Below, piece after piece: positions 11,896 to 22,289 of a stretch of DNA of 64,000 nucleotides. The stretch is from Byssochlamys sp. IMV 00236 (taxonomy: Eukaryota > Ascomycota > Eurotiomycetes > Eurotiales > Thermoascaceae): positions 124,001 through 188,000 of the forward strand of contig MSJH02000792.1 of assembly GCA_001931875.2 (NCBI GenBank), written 5' to 3'. Numbering within the stretch: position 1 is the stretch's first letter; the number at the start of each line of letters is the position of its first letter. Below the pieces are notes generated by a model that was not told where the DNA came from, searched no databases, and was given only the letters and a program-made list of their open reading frames with translations. The position numbers were made by a program, and so were the translations under genes.

Positions 11896-13632
11896 CTATG
11901 ATGATTGCGAAGGAGGGAGAACCAGGCTAGCTTCGCCATGGGCGAGCAAATCGAAGCTTTCCTCACTAGTGGCGGTCATGGGAGGACTAGGGGTCGAAGT
12001 CGTCGACTCCTGCTCCGTACCGGGCACACGACGCTCAGAGGCCAGCTCCCAGCGTCGCTCACCAATCCACTCGAGTCCATCCCCGGCACCTCGACCACCA
12101 AACTTCCGACGTGCCTTCTCGCGCTCTTGGAGCGGTAGAGTACTACTAGTAGGCTCTGCGCCGGCCTCTGCAGCTGGGTCAGGCAGAAGGTTTCTCTGGT
12201 GCCATTCCCCGACAAACATTCCGTCAACGTCGACCTCTTTTCGGACCGCCAACCAAGCATCCATGTCAGCGCCGTACATGCCGTGTAGTTCCTTACGGCC
12301 AGTGTCAGTCGTGAAATTCTTCGCCCAGTGCGGCTTTGCGCCCATGGAGCGCATGAGCCATTCAAAGGCCATGTAGTACTGGTGGGTGCAGGGAGGGTCG
12401 CGGAGGTATGGACGATACAACGTAGCATTCAGGTAAAGCGTAGGGCCGTAATGACAGGTAGGGTCGAGATATGGTCGCGGAGAATCGGTCAACGTGGTAT
12501 CCGCGACGCGGACTTCGATCGGGCAATGGACATACACTCCTTTCGAACTGTACGGGATCTGCGCTGTCTCCTCGTCGCCATTGAGCCACGCAGACAGACG
12601 AGTGAGGGCTTCAGGCCCCTTCTCCAAGGGCAAAGCCCACTCGTTGACAAACTGAGAATACAGGCAGTCCATCAGCAGACCCTCGCGGGCCGTCTGCACG
12701 GCCTCCGTCACCTTGGCGCCTGGTTTAAATCCGTATTGCATGCCAAAGACAAACCACTCAATCCATGGCAGGATCTGGGGAACATAGTTCGACAGCGCCA
12801 GCAGATTGTGGTAGATCTGGTATCCCAACCACCGTCCGTAGAACGTCTGCGGAGGCGGACGCAGCGGCTCCTCTGTCTTGTCTGCTCGCCAGACGATCGC
12901 CTGCTTGAGATACGGCATCCACCAGACACGCACAAACTCGTGCGACGTCCAGAGATCGGATGACCACTCATCCAAGACCTGTGACAGCGGTCGCAACGTC
13001 TGTTGCCATTTGACCTTGAACGTAGGTTCTGCCTGGAAGGTCACCTCGACGACGATGCCCAGCGCGCCCAACGAGACCAGCGCCGCTCGAAAGAGCTCCT
13101 GGTTGCTGGTCGCGCTGCAGCGCACCGTCTGGCCGTTCGCCAGCATCAGCGTCAACGACAGGATGCACTCGGACAACAAGCCATGTTTGAGCGAGCTGCC
13201 ATGGGTTCCCGTCGCGATAACGCCTGCAATCGACTGGCTGTCGATACTGCCCAAATTCGAAAGTGTCAACCCGTACTTCTTCTCGAGTTCCCTGCCCAGG
13301 TCTCGCAACCGGATTCCTGCCTGAACAGTGACGATCTTCTTGTCTGCATCGACGCTGAGGATGCTGTTGAAGTCATCGAGATTGACGAGCCAAGATGACG
13401 TGCATGTCAGATCAGACGGCGAATGGCCGCTCCCGACCACAACGATGCGACGACGACAGCGTCTCGCGAGAGTGACGATCTTCTCGATCTCCGGCAGTGA
13501 ACGCGGTCGAATGTAGAGCTCAGGCCGTGCGAAAAAGGTGCGCGCCCACGTGTGGTGCAGATGCGCAGTTGAAGCGCGAAAAGGCACTGTAGGGTCGAGC
13601 CGCGAGAGCTCGCGGGCAATGGTGGGGTCCAT
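11896..13632 (-). CDS. ALO1: D-arabinono-1,4-lactone oxidase (578 aa, single exon)
   Basis: This flavoenzyme performs the last step of D-erythroascorbate synthesis: D-arabinono-1,4-lactone is oxidised with reduction of O2 to H2O2, in yeast at the mitochondrial outer membrane. The N-terminal FAD-binding PCMH domain shows VVVGSGHSPSD at 65-73, where H70 is the expected covalent FAD-linked histidine, and TGTHGSS at 141-147. The C-terminal ALO domain contains GAKPHWAKNF, with the HWAK box at 435-438. The length fits fungal ALO (about 530-580 aa). The last 70 residues are a Ser/Thr/Glu-rich tail without similarity to the catalytic core. No intron is needed. The start ATG precedes a family-like N-terminus. 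The next gene on the same strand ends 960 nt away. Confidence 0.93.
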   Translation of the reverse strand: MDPTIARELSRLDPTVPFRASTAHLHHTWARTFFARPELYIRPRSLPEIEKIVTLARRCRRRIVVVGSGHSPSDLTCTSSWLVNLDDFNSILSVDADKKIVTVQAGIRLRDLGRELEKKYGLTLSNLGSIDSQSIAGVIATGTHGSSLKHGLLSECILSLTLMLANGQTVRCSATSNQELFRAALVSLGALGIVVEVTFQAEPTFKVKWQQTLRPLSQVLDEWSSDLWTSHEFVRVWWMPYLKQAIVWRADKTEEPLRPPPQTFYGRWLGYQIYHNLLALSNYVPQILPWIEWFVFGMQYGFKPGAKVTEAVQTAREGLLMDCLYSQFVNEWALPLEKGPEALTRLSAWLNGDEETAQIPYSSKGVYVHCPIEVRVADTTLTDSPRPYLDPTCHYGPTLYLNATLYRPYLRDPPCTHQYYMAFEWLMRSMGAKPHWAKNFTTDTGRKELHGMYGADMDAWLAVRKEVDVDGMFVGEWHQRNLLPDPAAEAGAEPTSSTLPLQEREKARRKFGGRGAGDGLEWIGERRWELASERRVPGTEQESTTSTPSPPMTATSEESFDLLAHGEASLVLPPSQSS

Positions 13633-14591
13633 CTCGATGTCAGGAAGAAAGAGAAAAAAAAAAGCTGATAAGAGAGCGGGGAGGGGCGTTCAAGACAGCA
13701 TGCTGTCAACAGAAGACCAAATATGCTGAAGATGGAGTCACAGCTAATGGAGAAATCCCAGAGTCCTGGTGATAAGAAGATCCAAGTGAAAAAAGAGTGA
13801 GCCAAAGACGATGGCGACATCAGCAAGACGAAACAAAGTCCGCCAAGTCGAATCGGGAGAATCAGGAACGGCGTCCGCGTGGTCGCATCATGAGAGAAAC
13901 ACTGGCCTCACACGCAGTTGGAGAATATTTAGCTGGAGTCTTTGTAGACAGACCTGTTCTGTTATGTATAGAATCGAGATAGACCGCTGCTTATTCTTAT
14001 GTTTGTACTGTAGCATCGGATAATCCATTGTGACATGTCATGATGGCTTCAAGCCAGTCGACCAAACAGGACAATCCTCCATTTGACATTATTTCCATAA
14101 CAACAGACCATGACCCGATCAGCACTAACAAAGTCAGGATTGGAAACGATATGCTTTAAACGCTTGTATTGACTTATCTGATCTATGCCCCACCGAAACT
14201 CTACTCGACATTCCAGTCCGCTCGATGAGATAGAGAGATGTATGTATGTATGTTTGTATGTATGGAGGTAGCGAGTACAGTATACAGAAAAAAAATCCCA
14301 GAGAAAAACGAGCAAACACTGATGCTTCAAGGTAAGCCGGAGCGGATAGAAACAACGCCCATCGTCCATGCAATCCCCATCCGCCCTCCTGAGACCCCAA
14401 AACGAGTAAAGTAATTTATACACGAACAATGTAACACGATGACCCGCTCGACTGAGACCTCACAAGTCACTGTACACCACCCACCGGTAAATGCTGCCCT
14501 TGACCATGTACAACCAGGGATGCAAAAGGACCAAAAAAGAGACCTTCACAGAGAAACGCCATCCAATCTACCCAGAAGGACGCAACACCTC
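13633..14591. other. Intergenic: ALO1 promoter side and gelsolin-gene 3' flank
   Basis: No coding frame is supported. The sequence holds a GTAT microsatellite at about 14238-14262 and otherwise looks like ordinary regulatory and untranslated sequence. Confidence 0.6.
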
Positions 14592-17500
14592 TCACGACCG
14601 AATGGCTTCGATGGCAGCGTTCAGTGGGAGCACCTTGACGGCCTTATTCCAGTCACGCCGATCCCATTTCCGAAACACCGTCTTGCAGGGCTCCGGCACC
14701 CCGCCGATCGCGACGTAGCTCCTCGGGATGAACGGCCGGTCTTCGAGAGAGACCGCCATGATGCCGTATTCGTGCGCGAAGAACAGCGCCGATGCGAAGT
14801 CGGCTGACCGGGACGACGCATGTTCACCCACGATCCTGCACACGAAACGATTAGCAGTGGAACATGACTCGTCAGGAATCAGAGGACACTTACACATAGA
14901 GCTCGAAGAAGGCATCGAGGATGTAGATGCCTTGGGGAGTAATATCTTTCTGGCAGAACGGTTCAATCTCCTGTACAACGTCGTTGGGTCGAGTGATCGG
15001 GGATGATGAGCTTCGGCGGCTCCAGAAGCCTGTCCGCTGGCCCAGCTCGTGGTCCACCCGCAAAAGCCGGTAATAGTATTGTCCGTACTTCGGTTTCAGG
15101 CTCCAGTGGTCTGCAGTCAGGTACGAGGCCGTTTCCTTGTGGTCAGGGAAGATCTCAAAGAAGCTGCTGGGTTCCTTGCCCTCGTCCACCTCTTCAATCT
15201 CTCCCGTAAGGCCAAGGTCCATTCCGATCAATCGAGCGCCGCCGATCTCGTCCGCACCGCTTCCCTGTCCCTTCCACAGATAAAGCTTGCCAAATCGTGC
15301 AGAGATGACAAACGGATAACCCGAGCACAGATTCTTGCGGGAGACGTCCACTTCGTCAAAGACGATCTGGCCAAGGTGTCTCCGTCCGCAGAGCATATAC
15401 AGCGCAGACGAACTCGAGCGCGAGCTCGATCCCCGGCGAGTGATGATGATGCCTCCCAGAGCCTGGATGAAATTGGCAGTCTCCTTGCCTTGCAGCATAA
15501 GCTCGAGCTTGCAACTATGATCCCGTGCGACCTTGCGAGCGAACAACTGCGCATCTTCAATGGCCGCTTCTCCGACGTCATCTCCACACCACAGATGGAC
15601 CTCAGACTTAGTTGCATCGTAGGCCTCGAATACGTGGACACACAAGTACATGCTACCCTCGTACAGGATGTACTCCTGGTTGACAGGCAAGTCCTGCTTC
15701 TTCCCATCACCAGTAATCTCCCAAATTTGCTTTCTCAGCGTCCGGATCTTCGGACGCTCTCGTGAGTTGAGAACCGTCTGCGGATCAATGTCTACCCTGT
15801 CGCTGGGTTTCGGGAAAGTCTCGAAGAAACGATGAATGGTCTCCGTAGATTCTGTCGTCCGCGGGATGGGCGACGTCAAGGATGGTCTTCGGTTGGGATC
15901 GACATCGGTGTCGATGGATATCCCGAGGGTCAAAGCGGCCTTCTTCGGCGGCACAGGCAAGGACGGCAAAGCCTTGTTCTGTGGTGACTTTGGGCTCACA
16001 TCACCCCCTACAATCCCAAGGCCAACATCTGACTTCTGCTCCCGGCTCTTCCATGGCTCAAGCCGGTTTTCAAAGCTGGTGACAAGCGGCTTGGGAGACG
16101 GAGTGGGATACGTAGGAGATTTCGACTGGCCATTTTGAGGAGTGATAGCGGAAACAAAAGGCAGTCCTACAGACTTCGGCGGGGGTACCGGCGGTTGACC
16201 ATGCGTGGGATCGTCCTTTTCTTCACGCTTCTCCTGAGGCTTCTCCTGAGGCTTCTCCTGAGGCTTCTCCTGAGGCTTCACTTCAGGCTTCTCTTCGGGT
16301 TTCTCTTGGGATGTGGAGGCAACAAAGACCTGGGAGGAACGCCCCTCTGCCGCCTCGTCATAGCGCTTCGAAGGAAGCAGTTCACCATCCTGATCTACAG
16401 CATCTTGTTTTGGTTCTTGTGTTAAGTTAGATGCCGCTGTTGGAAACGAGGCCTTTCTCAACTCGGGAGATTTGGTCGCTACCGCTGGTTTCGGCCGTTC
16501 ATCAGTTGCTTTCCGCGGCGGCGACTCAGGCACTCGCTCTTTGAACGAATCCCTTGACGCCAATGGCTTGGGGAGCGGCCAACCAGCATCCTTATCGGTG
16601 GGACGAGAAGTGAATGACTGTCTCTTTGCTTCCACCAGCGCAGACACCCGCTTAGTTGGCGCCGGCTTGTCTTCTTCTGGAGGAGGGCCATTGGTAGGAC
16701 CGCTAGTAGTGGTGGCTTCAGAAGTTTTAGGCAACCTTCTCTTGGGTCCTCTCGCACGACCTTTCGTCATATGCGTCAGTGGTGCCGAAGAAGTCGATCC
16801 TCCCTGCTGCGACGACGAAGTAGGAGCAGGTTCTGTAGAGGCCACACTCGATCTTTCTGCACCCGCGCCTGGTGGACCTCGAGATAGGAAACCGGCTAGG
16901 GCAGGGTTTATTCGGTCTGCGAGGGTTCCTTTAGTAGCAAGCCCTTGAGTTGCAGCAGCCACCTTGGCAGCTCCCGCTTCATTCCTCGATGGCAAAGCAC
17001 GAACCGATTGGATTGTCTCCTCACTCGAGTCCTTCTTCTTCACATCCGCCTCCGGAGCACCTGACTCTGCTCGAGGGCTCGCATCCTTGCCTTCTTCAGC
17101 GGCTTCTACATTTGTCGTATCTAAGACCGCCCTTGTCGACGCAGCTCCCGGGGACTTCAGTTCTTGACTATGGTTGCTTTGTTCGGTCGCAGATGACGGA
17201 CGTTCTCGCCAGGACTGGGTGGATTGGGTGGATTGGGTGGACCCGCGTCGGTCGAAGGCAGGCGAAGATAGACCGCTGGAAATATTGCTATGAGAGCTAT
17301 CAGATCTGGATAAATTATTCCGTCTCGCTATGGCTTCCGGTACAGTCGGTTCTGGCGCAGGTAATTCCTTGTCTCCAGTGGCTGATCGTCGCAAAGACCC
17401 GCCGCTTGCTTTCATCGCTTCTTTCTGCTTGATGATACTTTCCTTCAGTGGATCGACCCTGGGCGCCTTCTTGAAGCCCCCCGTATTGTTTAGACCTGCT

Positions 17501-19810
17501 TTACCCCTCAGGATATTATCCTTGAGCTCGTCCGGAGGGACATAATTCTTGGTCTCCGCCTTTCGTAACTTCCCGAAAATATTTTTGAATTCTGGCTCCT
17601 CCTGAGCCGGCTTGTCAGAAGGGAGTTCTCGTCGCCGTAAATTGGCTCTGAAATCCATCGCCGGTGATTGTTGCTTGGGCTTAGGTGAGAGGGCCTCCAG
17701 ACCTGAAGGACCTGACAAAGAACCTGACAAAGAACCTGGCTTCGACGAAAGCGCAGGTGGAGAGGGCCTGGGCGGCGGAGTGGCATCCTTTGGGGGTTTC
17801 GAGTCTTCTTCTCCCTGGGTGTCTTTGTCTTCCGGCTTTTGCGGGGATTCCTTTGGAGGTTCCTCCTGGCTTCCGGGGGACGGTACGTCAGTGTCCTTAT
17901 CCGCCGCTGGCTTGGCTTCTAGTTCCTTAGTCTTATTTCCTTCGGGGTTATTGAGGGTCTCTGAGATTCCGCTAATGCTTGGTTTTTTGTAGTGGCTCAC
18001 TGGAGCAGGGGAGCGCTGAAGACCGGTCGGCGTCACATCTTTGAGACTGCTGCTAGGTCTTCCGAGGTCCACACTACCCCTCGACCGCCGGTTCTGGTTG
18101 AGTTCTTTTAACCAAGCCGGGGGTTGCGCCGTCGTAGAAGCCCTCGGCTGCTTGGGAGTCTCTGGTCGATTAAGTGCACTTTCTAGCCACGATGCCTTAG
18201 TGGGACTCCAGCGCTTAGGGTCTATGGACTTTGTAGGCGAAGGGCTCCTGGGAGACAGAGAAGGAAGGCTCTCCACCTTGGAGGACGATCTGGAATGCGA
18301 CGGGAAGAATGGCTTAACGAAGCCTTCGTTGGCGGTTGACTCGCCTTTACTGCCTTCCGACGTTCCGGGTCGATCGGTGCCCTTCATCTGGTGGACAACT
18401 GTTGCCTCACTATGGCTCGAGCCCGGACGCGATGTTGAGAGCGGAGAGCTCTCACGAACGAATTTGGGCTCCGTAGTGGACAAGTTGGAGTCGCCCAAAG
18501 AGCCAGATCCAAAGCCGCTCCGGGTGCTCATGGTGGAGTTCCCCCTGTTCAGTCCCGGAGAGGCTTGGGCGCTCCATCGCTTCGTAACACTGTCCGAGCG
18601 TCTCATCATGGCGCTTTGAACGAACCCACCCAACCCCTTAGTCGGCGATACGGGCCGCTCAGGGGAACCACGTCGCTGGGACGGCGACAAGGGAAGAACT
18701 GGACTTTCTGGGGGTGATGATTCCGCCTGTCGCGCTTCCAGCTTCGGAGGGTTCGACAAAGCGAAGGGTGAACCCAGTCCTCCTGCGGTGGACACTGAGG
18801 AAACGCTGGAATAGCGATTGCCCACGCTGTTGGTTCCAAAGGTCGAGCTTGCTCTCGATGGCGACCGCGATCTATCCTCTCCCATGTCCTTCTCTGGCTC
18901 CGTAGTAGTAGACTCCTCCTGGCCCAATCCCGGTAGTCTTGTATTGCCGCTGATCGAGGCTGTATCTGACATCGCGTCTTCGGGGCTTTTTCGTAGGGCT
19001 GGCGATCCCATCTCACCGTCCGCCGTCTGACGAAACCAGGAGGGGTCCTTTGACACCGGTGAGGACGCAGCTTGGCTCTTTGACATCTCCGGCTCCTCTC
19101 CTCCAATGGCGGCGCCGAGCTTCAAGCTGCTTTCACGAGCGGGCGAAGACAGCCCTGATCTTAGATTTAGATCTCTCGATCCAGGACGTTGCTGCCAGGA
19201 GAGTGTCCCCCTTCTTGTTCTTCCGGACATGGTTCTCTCGGAATTTGGTGCTGGTGACGCTGCTGCCGACTGATCTCTCGATCTTGGCGTGGTCACTTTA
19301 TCCTCTGTCGCGTCGAGTGTGTCCTCGTCGCGTTTGGGGGTTGGACTGGAGGTCGCGTCTGGTTCTGGTGTCTGGGATGATGGCCGCAGGCTCTCTGGCG
19401 GATTGATGGCAGACGAGCCCACTGAGAGGCTCAATCTCGATATGTCCTGCAGTAATGGGGAATCTTTCGTGGGGGAAATGGATCGCGCTCGTTCTGTATG
19501 GTGTCGAAGCACATTAGAAGGTTAGCTCAGTGTTGATGTTCTTGTTCCTGTTCCTGGTTCTGGTCCTGGTCCCTCTGGGTGACAGCCGGAGGGGCTGTTG
19601 ACCAGAGCCATCGTATTATAATAACACACGGGAGGACGCCAGCTTACCAGCTCTTCTCGCCTGTCTCTCCTTCCGACCCTGCAGGATCTCTTCCTCCAAC
19701 TTCTTAGTCCGCTCTTCATCCTCCTTGTCACGCTTATCTCCCAACTCGCGGATGCGGAGCAGGAAGTCATTGACATCCTCCGCAGCGTCATGCTCCGCGG
19801 TGGGTGCCAT
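14592..19810 (-). CDS. Large gelsolin-repeat protein with disordered N-terminus, DUF4045-type (1668 aa)
   Basis: Three exons: 19810-19648, 19493-14894 and 14835-14592, total 5007 nt in frame. Exon 1 gives a charged helix (DVNDFLLRIRELGDKRDKED) ending QARRA that continues into ERARSISPTKD in exon 2. Residues 55 to about 1300 are low-complexity, Ser/Pro/Thr/Lys-rich and contain short tandem repeats (EKPQ near 1110, STQ near 780). From about 1310 to the end there are three gelsolin/villin-like modules (WEITGDGKKQDLPVNQEYIL; YMLCGRRHLGQIVFDEVDVS; IYILDAFFELYVIVGEHASS). Fungal proteins of this layout carry an N-terminal DUF4045 region followed by gelsolin repeats and are presumed actin-associated. 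Calcium or actin binding cannot be judged from sequence alone. The last splice restores the third module, which supports the model. Confidence 0.88.
16226..16300. repeat. 12-nt coding tandem repeat (EKPQ units)
   Basis: Four to six 12-nt units within the gelsolin-protein gene encode a run of EKPQ-type tetrapeptides in the disordered region. The units are nearly identical, so copy number is probably unstable between strains. Confidence 0.85.
17208..17241. repeat. 9-nt coding tandem repeat (STQ units)
   Basis: Three nearly identical 9-nt units in the disordered region of the gelsolin-repeat gene encode consecutive Ser-Thr-Gln triplets. Confidence 0.8.
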
Positions 19811-20971
19811 GGTTGATAGGAACCTGTACACACGAAACACAGGGCCTGGAGAGGCGGGGGTGTTACAGGACAGACGACAACGACAACGACGACTTAACAA
19901 CAACAACAGCTCTCGTCGCGCTCTCTTCCCCTGGGACCTCTGGATCTTAAACACTGGAGAGGAACACTGGAGACGAGGAGCCTAAATTCCCCTTCATGGT
20001 GGACCCTTTGGCAGGGCGGAACATTTGGATTTTGAGAACGACCTCGCCCCACCGCGTGCCCATTCTGGTTCTGCTGGCAGCCCGACTGATTTACTCTAGA
20101 CTAACTAACTAACGTACTTACACCGCCCTTGGAGAGAGACAGAGAGAGACAGAGAGAGAGAGAGTAGTGGATTGCAAATTGGCACATCATTCCTGCCGGT
20201 GCCATTCGTCCACGAGACACCTCTTTCTCTGCGTTGGGCTGGAAGAGACATAATAATAGCCGAATTACTCTATCTACAACATCCGGCTGGGCCACTGTTT
20301 TCCTCTTACTCGATTCATCGTGTTTATTTTGGCTGGCTCAAGTGGAGCTCAGCTGAAGGCGTTCCGCACTTGCGATCTCTCGTCTCGCCGCCGCCCGGGA
20401 GGTTTTCCACTGCGACAAGCCAACCGCAGTCCATCACCGTCCTAGAGTAGATCGCTTGTTCCGTAGATAGGCTTCCTTTTTCTGCGAGAGCCACACCAAG
20501 CGGAAGAGTGATCACGTATTCTGACAGGTGCGGAAAGATCGTCTTGAGAGGATCCGGGCCCCGTTTGGTACTGTAAATGAGACTCAATGGTTGATGGATG
20601 CTTCTGCCGTGAAATCCCTATGCGGAGAACGTGGATTGCATTATTGGTTCCCTCGACGGGCATAAACGGTCACGGGGGTGGACGGACATGTAGCAATATC
20701 CTATGTAGACTGCATCCCCTCAACTCAGAGATCATAAATGCGGGATATGAGAAACTCTACTTGAAGCGTCAAAAGCAAATCATCAGCCGATGGCAGAGAA
20801 ACCATATCGTTGATACATCACTCAGCAGGACGTTTCTGCTCCTCTGTGCCTGGCAGATACCTGATGAAACTGCAGTACATCGAGTCGACAATACATTAGC
20901 TGCCTTCGCAGTAGATGAGCCTAATAGAAATCAATAGATCGATGCACAAAGACTGACTAACTATCCCGACT
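19811..20971. other. Intergenic between gelsolin gene start and ARL2 stop
   Basis: Contains a CTAA run at 20101-20112 and a GA-rich microsatellite at 20132-20164, probably in the promoter or 5' leader of the gelsolin gene. Short open frames on both strands have no recognisable motif. No gene is supported. Confidence 0.6.
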
Positions 20972-21818
20972 TCAATAGAGGAACAATCGGTCTTTTGCAT
21001 CCTGTACCACCCATTCCAGGCCCTCGTTCAGATTCACCCCGGTCATCGCGCTGCACGGCAGGATCGTCCATTTGTGGGTCTTGATCGCATCTAATTGAAG
21101 TCCCTGTAGACCAGCATGAGTTTCATGGCTCTCGAGTATGGTCCAGAATGGGCTTCAAGGCGACCAGCTGGAAACATACCTCACGAATATCCTCCTCAGT
21201 CATACAGCCCGCAACATCTGTCTTGTTCAAGAAAACCAGGAGACTGGCTCCCATCAGACGCTAGGGACTGGGTCAGCCGCAGTCACACACCCAAAATAGA
21301 AATTCCTTGGCGATGCAAGTGCCTACCTCTTCGAGAAGCAGGCCAGCCAGTTCGTCGCGACAATCGTCGATACGGAGGCGATCTGTCGCGTCTACGACCC
21401 AGATCAAGGCGTCAGTCTTTTCGAAATAATTCCTCCAGTACGATCGGAGGGTCTTTTGGCCTCCAACGTCCCCTGTGATGGTGAGGTTAATGTTTCTGTG
21501 GGCGGATCAGAGACCGAGCTGGCCTTACATATATTGAGTTTATATCTGTTGAAATTCAGTGATCTAATTGAAAATGATGACAATGGCATTGTACTCACCC
21601 TTGAAAATCAATGGTCTTGATGATAAACCCCAGGGTTGGGCTCACAGTCGTCACATCCTCATTCATGATCTTTTTCACAATGGTCGTTTTACCCGCATTA
21701 TCCAAACCACTAACATGCAAATCAGCAGATTGTCCCATCGGAGGACTCACTAGACAAACAGCATCAATATTCTCATCTCCTTGTCCTTTAGTCGCGCCTT
21801 CCGAAGTATAGATAACAT
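20972..21818 (-). CDS. ARL2-type small GTPase (Alp41/Cin4 orthologue; 6 exons, 181 aa)
   Basis: Exons: 21818-21760, 21709-21599, 21545-21529 (a 17-nt micro-exon), 21472-21327, 21260-21180, 21103-20972, total 546 nt. The P-loop GLDNAGKT is at 21-28, the switch II motif WDVGGQ at 63-68 and NKTD at 123-126, which is the ARF/ARL guanine-nucleotide set. The flanks [15 protein letters not shown] and [19 protein letters not shown] are diagnostic for ARL2. ARL2 works with tubulin cofactors in alpha/beta-tubulin folding and microtubule maintenance in the cytosol. The protein starts MLSILRKAR, with Leu at position 2, so it lacks the Gly2 used for N-myristoylation in most ARF-family members. The start is shared with a divergent gene 471 nt away. 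Confidence 0.95.
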
Positions 21819-22289
21819 CTTGACTTCTGTTATCGTGTGGGCGGGGTGTCTCACGCAAAGGTGTATGTGCCGAAAGATGGTGTTACTCATGAGGACGGCG
21901 TCCTCCGTCTTCTTTCAGGCCACAACATTGCATGAGCCACCACAACACTCCACAGCAACCAACCCCTCCTGAAAATTCAAACAATGAGAGCTTTTCAGAA
22001 AGGCCCCCTTGTCATGGGATAATGTTTTTTCTGTCTTTGCTTCTTCATCATCTCTCATCCTCGAAACCTGCATGGTTGTACTAATCTCGTCTTTCTGTAT
22101 CCCCTGTCTGCAGCAACACAAGAACGCGTCAAAGATCAAGATCCTCGTGTCTCTTTTTGTCTCAAGACTCTGCTCAGCGTATCTTTACTCTTATGTCTGA
22201 GTTGGCCTCATTCTTCTGAACCAAACCCAAGCTTCATTCGATCGCGTTGATATTGCCTTCTGTTGTCATTACCCGTTCGTGGTCTCACC
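21819..22289. promoter_or_regulatory. Shared intergenic promoter between ARL2 and the GNAT gene
   Basis: The two start codons face away from each other over 471 nt, so both promoters and 5' leaders must lie here. Pyrimidine-rich tracts, typical of fungal promoters and leaders, occur on the plus strand near 22020-22110. No specific factor site can be named. Confidence 0.6.
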
